Part shown: in pieces, positions 10,901 through 22,370 of the stretch
Layout: every line of letters starts with the position of its first letter
Numbering within the stretch: the stretch's first letter is position 1
Source: Paraconiothyrium sp. Pb-2020
Taxonomy: Eukaryota; Ascomycota; Dothideomycetes; Pleosporales; Didymosphaeriaceae
Length of the DNA stretch: 64,000 bases
Assembly (NCBI GenBank): GCA_022419385.1
Contig: JAJUBI010000008.1
Coordinates: 248,001 to 312,000, forward strand
Direction: 5' to 3'
Notes under the pieces: generated by a model
Told to the model about the DNA's origin: nothing
Databases searched by the model: none
What the model saw: only the letters and a program-made list of their open reading frames with translations
Program-made: the position numbers and the translations under genes

Positions 10901-13900
10901 CGATGTATGTGCGTGCAACTCTGCTGGATAGTCAACAGAGTAGAACGGAGGTATACAGATTGTTCCCTACTCGGAATTGATGAATCGGACCTCGCTTCGC
11001 TCTATCACACGTTGTTAAATCCCTCATTTGCTTGCGGAAACAAGCCACGTTTTCCCTTGGCGGGTGAGGTTGCACTGTCGTATGATCTCTTACTTCCTCG
11101 AGTACCTTGCGGCCTTGGCTCCTACATCTAGTGAATGCGGGGCATCGCAGATAACTGCAGCACCAGACCCACCTGGGTAATACTCTCCATATTCAGAGCT
11201 TGACCTGATTTGAAGTGTGCCGTAAACCACGATCGAGGCTGTGCCTTGAGCTCGTGAGCTGCGCGCGTCATAAGTCGTGTGCACTCTCAAATCCAGGAAT
11301 CTCTTTTCCTGAGGCACAGTCGCATGCAGTCATGGGACCAAGCAATACTCAAAAAGCCAGCATGTATCTCGTAATGTTGCACTACCTCGCTCTTTAGGTA
11401 CGTCTGGCGGAAACATCTCAGAAGCGGAGAAACTTTGCCCGTTGAAATTCGTTGAGTGTGGCAAAACGTGCCTTCGAACTCAGTCCCCTGAGCCGTAACG
11501 TGGCCTGCGTGGGGAGTCTAGTTCAGATCGCACTTCTGTCCGATATTGTGGGGGTTACTGTAGTACAGCCGTTTCGCTCTATCAAGCAAGACCTTCGCTC
11601 GGAACTACAGCCGAAGTCAGATTGTCGGTGAGACCCCTCAGAACGCAGATTCGAGACCCCTGGATGACCCGACGTCCCACGCTGTCAGATGGCGACGGTT
11701 GCGCGTAACGCCGATCGACCCCACGCACAATAGCATCAAAATAGTCGCATGCGGCTCGTGACAAGCGTACAGTCTGTGCAAGCCTTGCGCACCATCAAAG
11801 AAAAGCCAGGTTCCAGACAAGATCGGCAGTGTACTGTTTTGATCAACGGTGTAAGTTGGGCTTCCTTCAGTTCGTGTACGGCGACCAAACCCCGCATTAC
11901 CACCACTCACAAGGTTGATGTATACGGTAAGCTTGAGACGCTACGTGAGGCCAAGCCTGCTACCCCGGGCGCGTAGGGCGCCGATCGATGGGAAAAATTG
12001 TTTTCGTAGTCTGAGCGAGACGATTTATGAAGTGGAGACTGCGTAAATGGACTTCGTCACCATGACAAGGTTGCAATGGATGAACCACGCAAGGTTCAGT
12101 TCAAGAAAACTGCTAAACGTCTGGAAATAAGAAATCTCGGCGAATATCTGGAATCAAGCAGTCGTGTGCGCCCCTCGAGTCCTCTCAACTGGTCACTTCC
12201 GATGGGTTCTCCCCATGGTGGCTCGGTTGTCATGGTCCAGACCAAAGAGTCGCGCATGCTCGGACATAGTCTTATAGTCATGTGTACTGGATGAACTATT
12301 GTTGGATGCAGCAGTTTCTTGAGGATACGGTGCCGAAGGAAGAGGTACTTTCGGTAATGTCGAGCCATTCATTGAAATCCACTTTCATGCATGTCACCCC
12401 TGGCGTAACGAGATGCCAGCACTGCCAGCGGAGGTGTCACATGGGGACGCACATAACATCCTTGCGAATGCTGCTCTTTGCTTATGATGTTTCTTGACGT
12501 TGCTTGTGTTCTTTTTAGGTTCATAGACCGGCGGTGCCGCAAAGTGTCCCGTATAGCGCCTTCTGATGCAGGAGAGCGGAAGGCGCAAGATCGCGGGGAC
12601 GACTGGGCGTCAGGCTCATGCAAGTCAGAAGCCCCAGGAGACAATCGGGAGCGGCACAGTACCATGCTGCACCTGAATCTGAACGTGGTCATAAAGCGGG
12701 GGAGCATCTCTTGGATCGACAAATTGTGGGGTAATAGCGCAGGTTGCAGACCTCGGTTCCTTCTCGGCCACGCTTTTCGCGGAGGCTGTGTTGTTGCGCA
12801 TACTGGCCTACACTGTACGTACCGCACATATGCAGAGGTAGACATTGCGCAGGACCTAGATCCCATTACGAGAGACGCGCATGAGGCCAGCTCGAGATGC
12901 AGGAGAATTCTTCTGTCTCGTGCCCTGCTGGGGTCGGCCGCGCTCGATCTCCGTCGGAGAGCATGGTATCGCGAGTCTTCTCAACACAACCAGTGGCAGA
13001 CCCCAGGAAGGAGATGCATGAGCAGTAATGCTGTCTGATGTGCAGCGGGAACAAATCGTTCGGTCCCCTAATAGCTTCTTGCCACAAACGTTGGCGTGGG
13101 GGATCGGATATGTTTGCCGGCGTTCAGTTTACGTCCGGCAAAACGGTTCAGACGACTCCCTTCTGCTGATGCAACCTGTATTCGGCAACAAAAGCAACGA
13201 GAGGCTGATAGTTTTCCACGTCTCTGGGTCATGAGAGCTCGCGCTGAGTGCCGGATCGGCCTGTCGGCAGCTGCTGCAGGTATGATGTTGGTTGTGGATG
13301 ACCTGCTTGATTCGCACGCACCGCTAATGTTGGCTCGGGCGTTTGATGCCCGAGTAATTGCACGTTCATTATGCAGGGCTTCGATACGAGGTAGGCCCCG
13401 GAGGTTTGAGGGGCGAGATTGAAGTTGGCCCATCCAACGGCACACGATGCTGAGATCACCTCGGTGCAATTGCGGTAGGCTAGTGCGGCGTAGTAGCCAT
13501 GGTCTGGGGTCCGCCACCGGAGCCAGCAATAGAACGTGGGGGTTCGCGACCGCCGGGTCGATTGTTCGCCAGCTATGTACTGCAACAAAGGCGATGAAGC
13601 CAAATTTACTCCGGAGTTTTTGCACTGATTCGGAAACAAGTGTTGATGACCGCTTCTGCGCTGATGTCGCGTGGTCTGATGACGAACATCGCTGCTTAGG
13701 TGGCTGCCTCAGCCGCTGTCTGCCACGTCTTGCATCCTCTCGCGACTCCTCCAGCAACTGGGTGCGTGCCATGATGTCGCTCGAGATAAACGGCCTCCGT
13801 CCACTGGGACCACGACCGGAGGCCGTGCGATGTCAGATGACGAGGAGAGCTCGGATGCCTTCTCTCAGAACAATTCGCCGCCTGCAAATCCCCACCCCCA

Positions 13901-14360
13901 CACTAGGAACCCCGAGCACGCGCTGCAACGCTCCTCGAGCCCCGCCAACCCTCCGGACGGGCGAGTCGGTGGCAATGACCGGCCTATGAGCGGCCAGGAC
14001 AGGCTTGCAGGAGATCGTCACAAGGCATGCGACCCTACCCAACACCTTAGGCCAAGATCCGAGCTGGGTCGGCCGCTTACCCTGCCAGCTGTGGCCGCGA
14101 CGTAAGGAGAAAAAGCAAACCAGTGTAATCCCCTCTGCACGTCACCGCGATTGGCTGGCTTGGGGCCTGTTGGCCAGGGCACAAACAGCCGTGCCTGACA
14201 TGGGGCTTGCGCCTCCAGAGTCACCGCCCCTTTGGTTCTGGCTGGGAGCTTGTCCTTCATGGAAACATTTGTGAGAACCTTGCTTTGCCCGCGACTCCTA
14301 GCGTTTCTCTGACCGCACCATCAGCTGGACCCCCACACTCGTCAACAGGCCGGCTTGTGA
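7907..14360. other. Long interval without supportable genes
   Basis: About 6.4 kb. Open frames of up to 234 codons occur on both strands, but none has a recognisable domain, and overlapping frames are equally open, as expected of moderately GC-rich non-coding DNA. I see no tRNA, rRNA, transposase or clear tandem repeat. Old decayed sequence is possible but cannot be shown by eye. Confidence 0.4.
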
Positions 14361-14492
14361 ATTATTTAAGACTGGGCCGATCCTCAGTAGCCTACCATAG
14401 CTCCCGCTGGTGTATCCGCTTCGTTCATCACCCCGTCACATCCGCAGTTATTCTTTGTCACAAGGATCCGCTCTGCTTCATCTCTTTGTCAA

Positions 14493-14498
14493 TATAAA
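14493..14498 (+). promoter_or_regulatory. TATA box upstream of the DHDPS-family gene
   Basis: TATAAA within CAATATAAAGCC. If it sets transcription start about 30-40 bp downstream, the first usable ATG would be 14623 rather than 14527. Confidence 0.4.
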
Positions 14499-14526
14499 GC
14501 CGGTTGAGTTGCCCTCAAACGTTATC

Positions 14527-15621
14527 ATGTCACCGCACCACGACGCACCTTCGCCTGCTTCGAGCTTCCACTCTCGTTCAGAGTATCCAATTCACCACCA
14601 AGCTGTTCAATCAATCTACACCATGAATCACTACAACGAGTTCGACACCAGTTCCATCGAGTCCGGTGATGTAGGTCTGAGACGGTCCTTGGTACCCGGC
14701 ATATACGTTCCCACTATTGCCTTCTTCGATCCCGCCACTGACAACGTTGATGTGGAAACCACTGCCAACCACGCGGTGCGTCTCGCAAAAGCCGGTGTTG
14801 CTGGGATCACTACGCAGGGATCCAATGGCGAGGCAGTGCATCTTTCCCACAAGGAACGCAATCTGGTGACAAGCACTACTCGCAAGGCTCTTGATGATGC
14901 AGGCTTTGGATACATGCCGCTCATTGTCGGATGCGGTGCTCAGTCAACCAGGGAAGCCATCGAACTGTGCGAAGAGGCTGCTGCCGCTGGCGGAGACTAT
15001 GCATTGGTGCTCCCTCCTGCTTATTACCAAGGGCTGTTTTCCAAGGACACTGTCGCAAGCTTCTTCCGGGACGTTGCGACCACCTCCCCGATTCCAATAC
15101 TCATTTACAATTACCCCGGAGCCGTGTCCGGAATGGATATGAATTCGGACGTCATCATCGACCTGGCACAACATCCAAACATCGTCGGCTGCAAATTGAC
15201 TTGCGGTAACACTGGCAAGTTGAACCGCATTGCAGCAGCTACACGTGCAGCAACTGTATCTGATCCTGGTTCTGGATTCATGTGCATGGGCGGCTCTGTT
15301 GACTTCACTCTTCAAACCCTGATTGGGGGAGGATCCGGCATCATTGGAGGAATGGCCAACATTGCTCCGAAGGCGTGTGTCACACTTGTTGAACTCTTCG
15401 AAGCGGGCAAGTACACCGAAGCACGCAAATTGCAAGCCGTCATCGCTCGTGGTGACTGGGCAGCCATTCAGGGCGGCATCATCGGCACGAAAGCTGGCTT
15501 GATGGCACATTTCGGATATGGCGGGTACGCCCGCAAGCCTCTTCCGAGGCCTAGCAAAGAGGAGACCAATAAGTGGCGAGAGGCCTTCGAAGAATTGGTG
15601 CGCGTAGAGAGCTCTCTATGA
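14527..15621 (+). CDS. Dihydrodipicolinate synthase / 4-hydroxy-2-oxoglutarate aldolase family protein
   Basis: Single exon, 364 aa from ATG 14527 or 332 aa from ATG 14623. The shorter form fits the family better, because conserved sequence starts at RRSLVPGIYVPTIAFFDP. It is a TIM-barrel class I aldolase. The substrate loop is TTQGSNGEAVHLSHKER, the catalytic Tyr is in ILIYNYPGAVSG, and the Schiff-base Lys is in NIVGCKLTCGN. A Gly-rich strand (LIGGGSGIIGGMANI) follows. Fungi make lysine by the aminoadipate route, so a true DapA role is unlikely. Members in fungi cleave 2-keto-3-deoxy sugar acids or hydroxy-oxoglutarate; which applies here cannot be told. The gene stands alone between two gene-poor stretches. 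Confidence 0.92.
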   Translation: MSPHHDAPSPASSFHSRSEYPIHHQAVQSIYTMNHYNEFDTSSIESGDVGLRRSLVPGIYVPTIAFFDPATDNVDVETTANHAVRLAKAGVAGITTQGSNGEAVHLSHKERNLVTSTTRKALDDAGFGYMPLIVGCGAQSTREAIELCEEAAAAGGDYALVLPPAYYQGLFSKDTVASFFRDVATTSPIPILIYNYPGAVSGMDMNSDVIIDLAQHPNIVGCKLTCGNTGKLNRIAAATRAATVSDPGSGFMCMGGSVDFTLQTLIGGGSGIIGGMANIAPKACVTLVELFEAGKYTEARKLQAVIARGDWAAIQGGIIGTKAGLMAHFGYGGYARKPLPRPSKEETNKWREAFEELVRVESSL

Positions 15622-16316
15622 GATCGATCTGACTCGATGTTGCTCTGTGCCGCCACCACTGGCCGGACTCGGCCGCTCTGGGTGTCGTGATCATTCGCTC
15701 GAACCGCGTTTTCATGCCTTGACGCAATCAGCGCGTTGCCCATATCCTCGTTACTGTCGATATCGCATTTCCATCGGAGTTGAGCGCACATGCATATTGT
15801 GGCGTTCTTGGGGAACATCGCGTTCCATAAGTTTCTTTATTTCTTGACGGACTTTCATTCGCAAAAGTCAAAGAGGAAAAGTGTTGCAACAAAAAGCTAT
15901 TCCATCCTTGTTTGCGTCTCTAGATCCTTAGAGGCATGTACGTGGGTCATGTGTCGACATTGTATATATCGATCTTGGTCTTTATGGGTGGTCCTTTGCT
16001 TTTGCGGTCGTTTAGCGGCATAGGTAGAAATCTTTCATTGTTCTGCAAACCTAAGAGCGTGTCAGTGATGACGTTTGATGCCAGTTTCAATTGATTGCTA
16101 GCTGTTAGCGAATATTGAAGTTTCGCTTGTCCTGCTCCCATCTCTTTCCTTCCGTTGGACGTGTCTCCCTCGTCTGTTGCTGTTTTGTACCGCTGTGTCT
16201 TGATCCCCGCTAGTGTGTTCGACTGCCGCATCACGAAGCCGCCTCAGCTGACATTGAAACCTCTGCTTGATTGACAGCAAGCGAACGATGAAGTGTTCCA
16301 GATATTGATGCAAGTC
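15622..16316. other. Non-coding interval downstream of the aldolase
   Basis: No supportable gene or RNA. It holds the aldolase 3' flank and AT-richer sequence leading into the minisatellite. Confidence 0.4.
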
Positions 16317-16683
16317 GAGAGAGAGAGTGTGTGTGAGAGAGAGAGTGTGTGTGAGAGAGAGAGTGTGTGTGAGAGAGAGAGTGTGTGTGAGAGAGAGAGT
16401 GTGTGTGAGAGAGAGAGTGTGTGTGAGAGAGAGAGTGTGTGTGAGAGAGAGAGTGTGTGTGAGAGAGAGAGTGTGTGTGAGAGAGAGAGTGTGTGTGAGA
16501 GAGAGAGTGTGTGTGAGAGAGAAGTGTGTGTGAGAGAGAGAGTGTGTGTGAGAGAGAGAGTGTGTGTGAGAGAGAGAGTGTGTGTGAGAGAGAGTGTGTG
16601 TGTGAGAGAGAGAGAGTGTGTGTGAGAGAGAGAGAGTGTGTGTGTGAGAGAGAGTGAGTGAGAGAGAGAGAGAGAGAGAGAGA
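16317..16683. repeat. 18-bp purine-rich minisatellite
   Basis: Tandem array of the unit AGTGTGTGTGAGAGAGAG. The first dozen or so copies are near-perfect; phase slips follow near 16521 and 16590, and the array ends in a pure GA run. Because 18 is a multiple of three, long spurious reading frames (Val-Cys-Val-Arg-Glu-Arg on +, Ser-Leu-Ser-His-Thr on -) run through it. Confidence 0.97.
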
Positions 16684-18239
16684 TGCGTCGCAAGAAGAGT
16701 GATGTTTGTTTAGCGCTAACCTGTTTTGGTTCACTGGCAGGCGCGCACCTCTTGCTTCTTTCCTCCTCGCCATACTAGAGATTGACACTATCCATTCACC
16801 TAGTACAGAAAGGCTCCAACAGCAATGATATAAAAATGGGCGACCTTTCCTCAGCCAGGCCGACCACCGTACAGCACATCCTAAGACAACATGCGGCTTT
16901 TCGATAGCAACAATACCGACTCAGCATTTTCTGAATACACGACTTCTATGCTGAGCTTCTAATGCTGTGATGACTCGGAACACGAACATGGCTACTTGAC
17001 TGGTCACTACATCTGGTTATCAATGCTTCCCACAAAGGCGTGGCCTACTACTCATAAAAATAATAAGTAGTATAGGTAGCATTTCGAAATATTGTAATTG
17101 AGCACTAGATAGATCAGGCTTTGACGAAGCGTCTAGTTCCAAGCTGACTCTAGCGAAGATCTTATTCGATTGGGTATTCGAATTTTTCTTATTAGATACA
17201 CTGCGACATCTTCGGCTGCGGAAAGCTCATAGAGTCGTTCCGACACTTTGCGTCATACGTCTCTCCGGAGAGCTATAGAAGTAAGGTGTGGAGAGCCGAT
17301 TCCCAGCCCTCAAGTCGATCGTTGAGGTCAGCACATGGCCCCTGGACCGGGATGAAGCCTTGGACAACCACAGGAAGCTCTGTGCTTAGTACCTTGAACC
17401 CGGAGTGATCTTAGGGCTCTGAAAGCTCTGCAGCGGCCTTGGACCGGACTCGCTGTGATTTACCCAAGCAAATACTCAACGGCCCCACTAACCGGATCGT
17501 CAGAGTCTGGAGAGGTCAAGCCACTGCTTCTTCGGCAACCCAAAAATTTTGCACTCTTCTTAAGTACAATCTGCTTTGGATGGCATCTATTCTTCGACAT
17601 GAACATCCTGCATACACAACGAAAACTCCTTAGGTTTGTCCACCTTCGGAAATCCTCAAGGACTTCCCTCAGTCTTGATCCCACAGCTCCCACAATTTCC
17701 TGTACGCCTGGCAATTCCATATTATGTCTGTTCGGAAGCACGTATTACTCTAGCACCCATTTCTTCCGATGAGCATCGAATCGAGCCTTTTTCTCTACAT
17801 CCGTACACTTCCTAACTCTCCTAAACCTCACGACGAAGCCGTCTCATGCCAAATTCATCACAGCAAATGTGTCAGCTATATGCTCAGTAGATCCCTTTCC
17901 AATTCTCAAGCGCAACCATGCTAATGTAGAAATGGCACCCTCTATAGTGCCACGAAATTTCCCTAAACGCCACCATGAAGTTTCCATATACAATCCTTGC
18001 CAATGTCCACTGTCCTTGTGCCAAAGCAACAGCTGTCTCCAAGCTCCAGCTCATCGTCCCATGGATCTTTTTGAACTTGGACCTTCTTCTCAAGAAGCCA
18101 GTCGTCGTACCCAATCCCGCTATTTTCAGCCTGTCGACTGTTATTTACACTCTCCCACAACGCCGCAGTCTCGACCCACTCCGCTCTTTGCACAACTGCT
18201 TCCTTTCCCGCCACCCCCACCTGCTCTATTTCAACAAGA
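16684..18239. other. Non-coding interval downstream of PEX5
   Basis: No convincing gene on either strand. Open frames at 17439-18370 have no recognisable domain, and those at the right end run antisense into the PEX5 terminus. It probably holds the PEX5 3' UTR (minus strand). Confidence 0.4.
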
Positions 18240-20254
18240 TCAAAACTCAAATTCCCCACGAAACCGTTCTACATCCAGTCCCGGGCCCACCAAGTCCGCC
18301 AGATCCCTCCTCCCCATCTGCCCAAACACCCTACGGAGCGTATCGTACAGATTCGTACTTTGGTTCTGATGAATCATATTGTCCAGATCCCGCTCGCTAA
18401 CGCCATCGCCGACAACCTCCCGCGCGCGCTCTTTGCCCTCCTTCTCCACGACTTTGTGCATAGCTAGCGCACCGAGGAGATGCTGTGCGGCTTCGGTGAA
18501 GCACCCAATGTTGATGCACGACACACCGAGGTTATCGCGCGCGCGGACGAAGTTTGGTCGGAGGGCTAGCGCGCGGGAATACGCGTCTATGGCTTCTTCA
18601 CTCCTGCCGGAATTTGCAAGGGTCGCGCCGAGGCGGTTCCAAAGGAGGTGTACTTGGGACGAGGAATTGCTCACTCCGGATTCTGTGGATGCGAGCGCGG
18701 CGCCGAAGCAGTCGACCGCTTTGTCGTATTCTTCTACACCGTAGAAGAGGACGCCGAGGCCGACTTGGACGTCGGGGTCCATCTGCTCTCCCGCAGGCGA
18801 TAGCTGTGCTGCTTGGATAAATAAGTTCGTGACTTTCTCGTGGAGGAGGTGGCGGTCTGTGAAACCCATTTCCGCATCTGAAGAGAGGGGTTCTTTGATA
18901 AGCGTCGGGTACTTGGTCGCGAGCCAGCGCTCAAGGGTGCGGTACGCGGTGCTTTCGTATCCTTCGTTTGTGTAGCTGACTGCGAGGCCCATAAGGGCTT
19001 CAAGATTGCTAGGGTCGAGCTTGAGCGCTTGTTCAAGGGCGCGGATGGCGGGTGTCTCCTTCTCGTTCTGCGCTTGCGATTCGCCTAGTTTGACCCAGGC
19101 GGCGATATGTTGGGGGTCTTTTTGGACGGCGGCTTCGAAGGCGAGGGCTGCTAGAGAGAGGTTTCCACCTTCTTCCATGATCTTGATGCCTTCTTCGAAA
19201 GGGTTTGTGATGTCTTTGAATAGATTATTTTGCTCGAATAGGTAGTCGCCCATGGGCGGGTCTCCCACAGAATGCGTGTTTAGCCCGTCGAAGCCCTCCC
19301 ACTGGTCCAAATCACCCATGTGCATGTTGTCGGCAAAATTCTCCTCGTTGGCCAGTTGCCTAGCGTGTTCAGTCTCAGCCTTGATGCCGCGCCATATGGA
19401 CTCGAAGTCGCCGAAGTCGGCGGCGTCTACTGACCTGTCCATTGCATTGAGCTCCTCCTCTATGCGCTTGTTTGCTTCGACGTCCAGCGCGTCCTTGTCT
19501 ACCTGTTCCAACTCGGCGAACTGCTTTTCCCAGTCCTGGTCATCGAGCTCGACCATACGGCCCTTGCCTTTGCCTTCTTGCATCGGCTGCTGCTGCTGGA
19601 AGTTTTGTTGCCCGTAATTTTGGTGCATCATGCCCATGCCCATTCCCATGCCGCCCATGCCCATGCCCATACCCATTCCGCCATTATACATGGGCCGCTG
19701 ATAGCCTCCCATCATCGAAGACGGGGACTGGACGGTTGGGCTCGCTGTCCGTGCGGTGGGGTTCATCTGCTGGAACTTTGCGAACTCGGCGGGGTTGAAA
19801 CCTGCAGGTCTCTCCTGCATTGATGGTCCCATAGCTTCTGGTGCTGCCATGCCAGGGTCGAACTCTGCTGCCCAGGCGGGCGAACCGCTGTGCTGTGCGC
19901 GTTCTAGCTCTCGCCGCATCTGCTCCATAGCGAATGGCGACGCGGGACCGGGGCCTTGGGGAAGCTGTGCGTTTTGTTGCATGAATTCGTTCATCATCTG
20001 CACATGTTAGCTGAGTTCCACATTATAGATCTCGTACACGGTAAATGTGTTTATCCATTGTCGAAGGCACTTTTCAGACTTACACCATCCGAACCGCCGC
20101 CCATCTGTTGGCTGCGCATGCCCTCCTGCAGCCCGCCCGGGCCCCGTCCGACCAAACGATCCCTCTGTAGTGACTTGTCATCTTGTACGTGTTTTGTGAA
20201 CTGGCTGAGTGGGTTACCCGCCGTCGAGCACTCTGCGCCGCCGAGGAAAGACAT
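18240..20254 (-). CDS. PEX5: Peroxisomal targeting signal 1 receptor PEX5
   Basis: Two exons on the minus strand, 20254-20084 and 19997-18240, joined over an 86-nt intron (GTAAGT donor, CTAAC branch), give 642 aa. PEX5 binds C-terminal PTS1 signals in the cytosol and carries cargo to the peroxisomal docking complex. The N-terminus MSFLGGAECSTAGNPL holds the conserved Cys (residue 9) that is ubiquitinated for recycling. WxxxF-type motifs that bind Pex14/Pex13 are visible: WAAEF, WEKQF and a WEGF variant. A Met-Gly repeat (GGMGMGMGMGGMGMGMGM) lies between them. The C-terminal half holds TPR repeats, including AALAFEAAVQKDPQHIAAWVKLG and EEAIDAYSRALALRPNFVRARDNLG (each given in part). Length fits the family. 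The 3' end of the mitochondrial RRM gene lies 541 bp upstream in the same direction. Confidence 0.96.
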
Positions 20255-20794
20255 GGTTGAGGAGTCGCGGGTGGATGTTCGAATGCTACTCGTGTACAAG
20301 ATTGATTGTAGGTGGCTGTTGTACAAGGTGACTGCCACCCGCGGAGAGCAGATACGGGACGGCTGTTGACGGTACTGTCAACTGCGGAGCGTGTTGATGA
20401 GTGCGGGTTAACGTGTCGCGGGCGGGCGCGGAGTGGGGCAGACGCAGCCGAAATCGCCGAGGTACTTCTGATTTCTAAGTGGCAATCATGGACATGGACA
20501 GCACAACTAGAAGCGGAAGGAAGAGTGAGCTCGACTATTAAATTTTGTAGTATCGCGGCAGTCCATCCCGCCCTATCATTGACAGAAAGAGAGGGGAATC
20601 AAACGCCAGGACACTCCTCTAGTATGGTACATGCGGACCTGACAGGCCTATCAACACAATACAAAACGACAAGATAGAAACATCTAGATGTAATCTCACA
20701 CCGTCGTCGTCCCTCGTTGCCTGAGAACTTTTTGACCTATCCATTCCTCTCGTTTATCAAAACAATGCTTGCAATGCGCCTAGGGATGCAGTTT

Positions 20795-21914
20795 TTATCT
20801 CCTGTTATCGTCGCGGTTGTTCCTGTTGTCCCTGGTGTTGTCCCTCTGGTTGTTGGTGCCCGACTTGCTGTAGTCGACGCGCAGCTGCCTGCCGTAGATG
20901 ACCTTATCGCTGAGGATGTCCTTAGCCCTGGTGGCACTGGCGACGTCGATGAAGTCGGCGTGGGCGAAGCCTCTGGGTTGGCCGGTCCTTCGGTCAATGG
21001 CAACACGTACGTCCATGACATTACGGATATCCCGGAAGAGGTCGTTGAGGTCCTTGTCCGACATCTCAAAGGACATGTTTCCGATGAAAAGAGTCTTGGA
21101 AGGTGGGTTGGAGACGAGGGCGCCGCCCTCGCCACGCGACTTAGAGTTCTCCTTGGGCTGGTGGAACTGGACGACAAGGTTGCGGCCCTCGAATACCTGC
21201 ATGTCGAGGGTCTCGCACGCCGCCTGGGCTTCCTTCACTTCCTTGTACTCAACGTAAGCGAAACTAGGGCGTCAGTTAGCCCAAAATCCTCGGTGTAGTG
21301 CAGGCGTAAAACTTACCCTCTGCTGAGGCCTCTGTTGTCGTAGATGACCCTAACGCTCTCGACCTCACCGAAGCGGCTAAAGACTCGCTTCAGCTGGTCT
21401 GCGGTGACTTCGTAGTACAGATTCCCGACATAGACGACGTTGTTCGGCTGGACATCCTGATGAGGGCGGCGCGGTGCGCGTTGTTGCTGGCCACGTGCTG
21501 GAGTCCCACCGGTGGCGGCTTGCTCCAATGCATCGGCGCCGAAAGTGTTTTGAGCATCGGTAGGTTCTGCCTGGACCTCCTCCTGTGCCGGGGTCAAGTT
21601 TTCCTCTACAGGAGCTTCTGCTGCGGTTTGCGCAAAGCCCTCCTTTGCCTCCACCTCCTTGGCTTCGGCCTCTGTCTCAACCTTGGTCGGTTCTTCGCTG
21701 AGGTATCTCCTCTGGAAGGCAGGGGCGATCCATTGTTGCTTCCTTGCGCGAAATGCGGTAGGTGTTATGGAGGAGATCGAGCGCGGCTTGACGAAGACGG
21801 CTGATGCGGGCGTCGAGGCGATCGCGCGGGCAGCTGTGCGGCGGAGAAGAAACCTACATCAGGTGCGTTAGCATCTCTAGTAAGGATGAAGGGCTGGATT
21901 AGTAGCACGCACAT
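20795..21914 (-). CDS. Mitochondrial RNA-binding protein with two RRMs; start codon split by an intron
   Basis: Minus-strand exons 21914-21913, 21853-21317 and 21263-20795 give 335 aa. Intron 1 (21854-21912, 59 nt; GTGCGT donor, CTAAC branch, TAG acceptor) leaves AT before it and G after it, so splicing creates the ATG. The N-terminus MFLLRRTAARAIASTP plus a downstream RRYLSEEP is a typical mitochondrial presequence. Intron 2 (21264-21316, 53 nt) cuts the RNP1 motif of RRM1, restoring RGFAYVEY. RRM1 has VVYVGNL; RRM2 has LFIGNM and RGFAHADF. The tail is Arg/Asp/Asn-rich (RDNTRDNRNNRDDNRR). This presequence plus twin-RRM layout suggests organellar RNA processing or stability. The RNA target is unknown. 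Confidence 0.85.
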
Positions 21915-21999
21915 GATGGCGACGAATGAACTTGAAAAGCACTTGAATAGAAGCGTGGAAGGAAGCTTCGATGAAGAAGGGGTTCCTCCCAAATTTTCT

Positions 22000-22370
22000 A
22001 AGATGCTGAGTTGCGACCAAGCGTCACGCTAAGCCTTACGGTCACGAGACTCAGGACCCACCTGGGCAACCTGGGCACCTGGGCAGTCCCCACCACTTGG
22101 TCGAAGTCATACCTACTCGCTCATCGATACCATTACAGGCTTTCTATGATTTGTTGGTATTCCATTTAGCGATACACAGCTCGCGGTCCGGCGTTTCTTC
22201 AGAAGTCTACCAACGGTACTCCCACAATGGTCTCTTTCCAGCTATCCCCCCAGTAATAACACCCACCAAGTCAGACTCGTCTTCGCTGACTAAATCCACA
22301 CCTTTTTGAATTGAAAAAGTCTCAGGGTCTTCCTGCACCTTTACACTCATCCCTATGCCCACGGCACCCA
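22000..22370. other. Interval upstream of the RRM gene
   Basis: Presumed promoter region of the minus-strand RRM gene. It holds a short CCTGGGCA-type duplication (about 22060-22085) and nothing else I can name. Confidence 0.3.

Noticed and set aside
13068..13772. 234-codon minus-strand frame
   Set aside because: Overlapping frames on both strands are similarly open, with no recognisable domain or conserved-looking segment.
16231..16788. Long reading frames of Ser-Leu-Ser-His-Thr and Val-Cys-Val-Arg-Glu-Arg repeats
   Set aside because: They are translations of an 18-bp minisatellite; frames stay open because the unit is a multiple of three and lacks stop codons.
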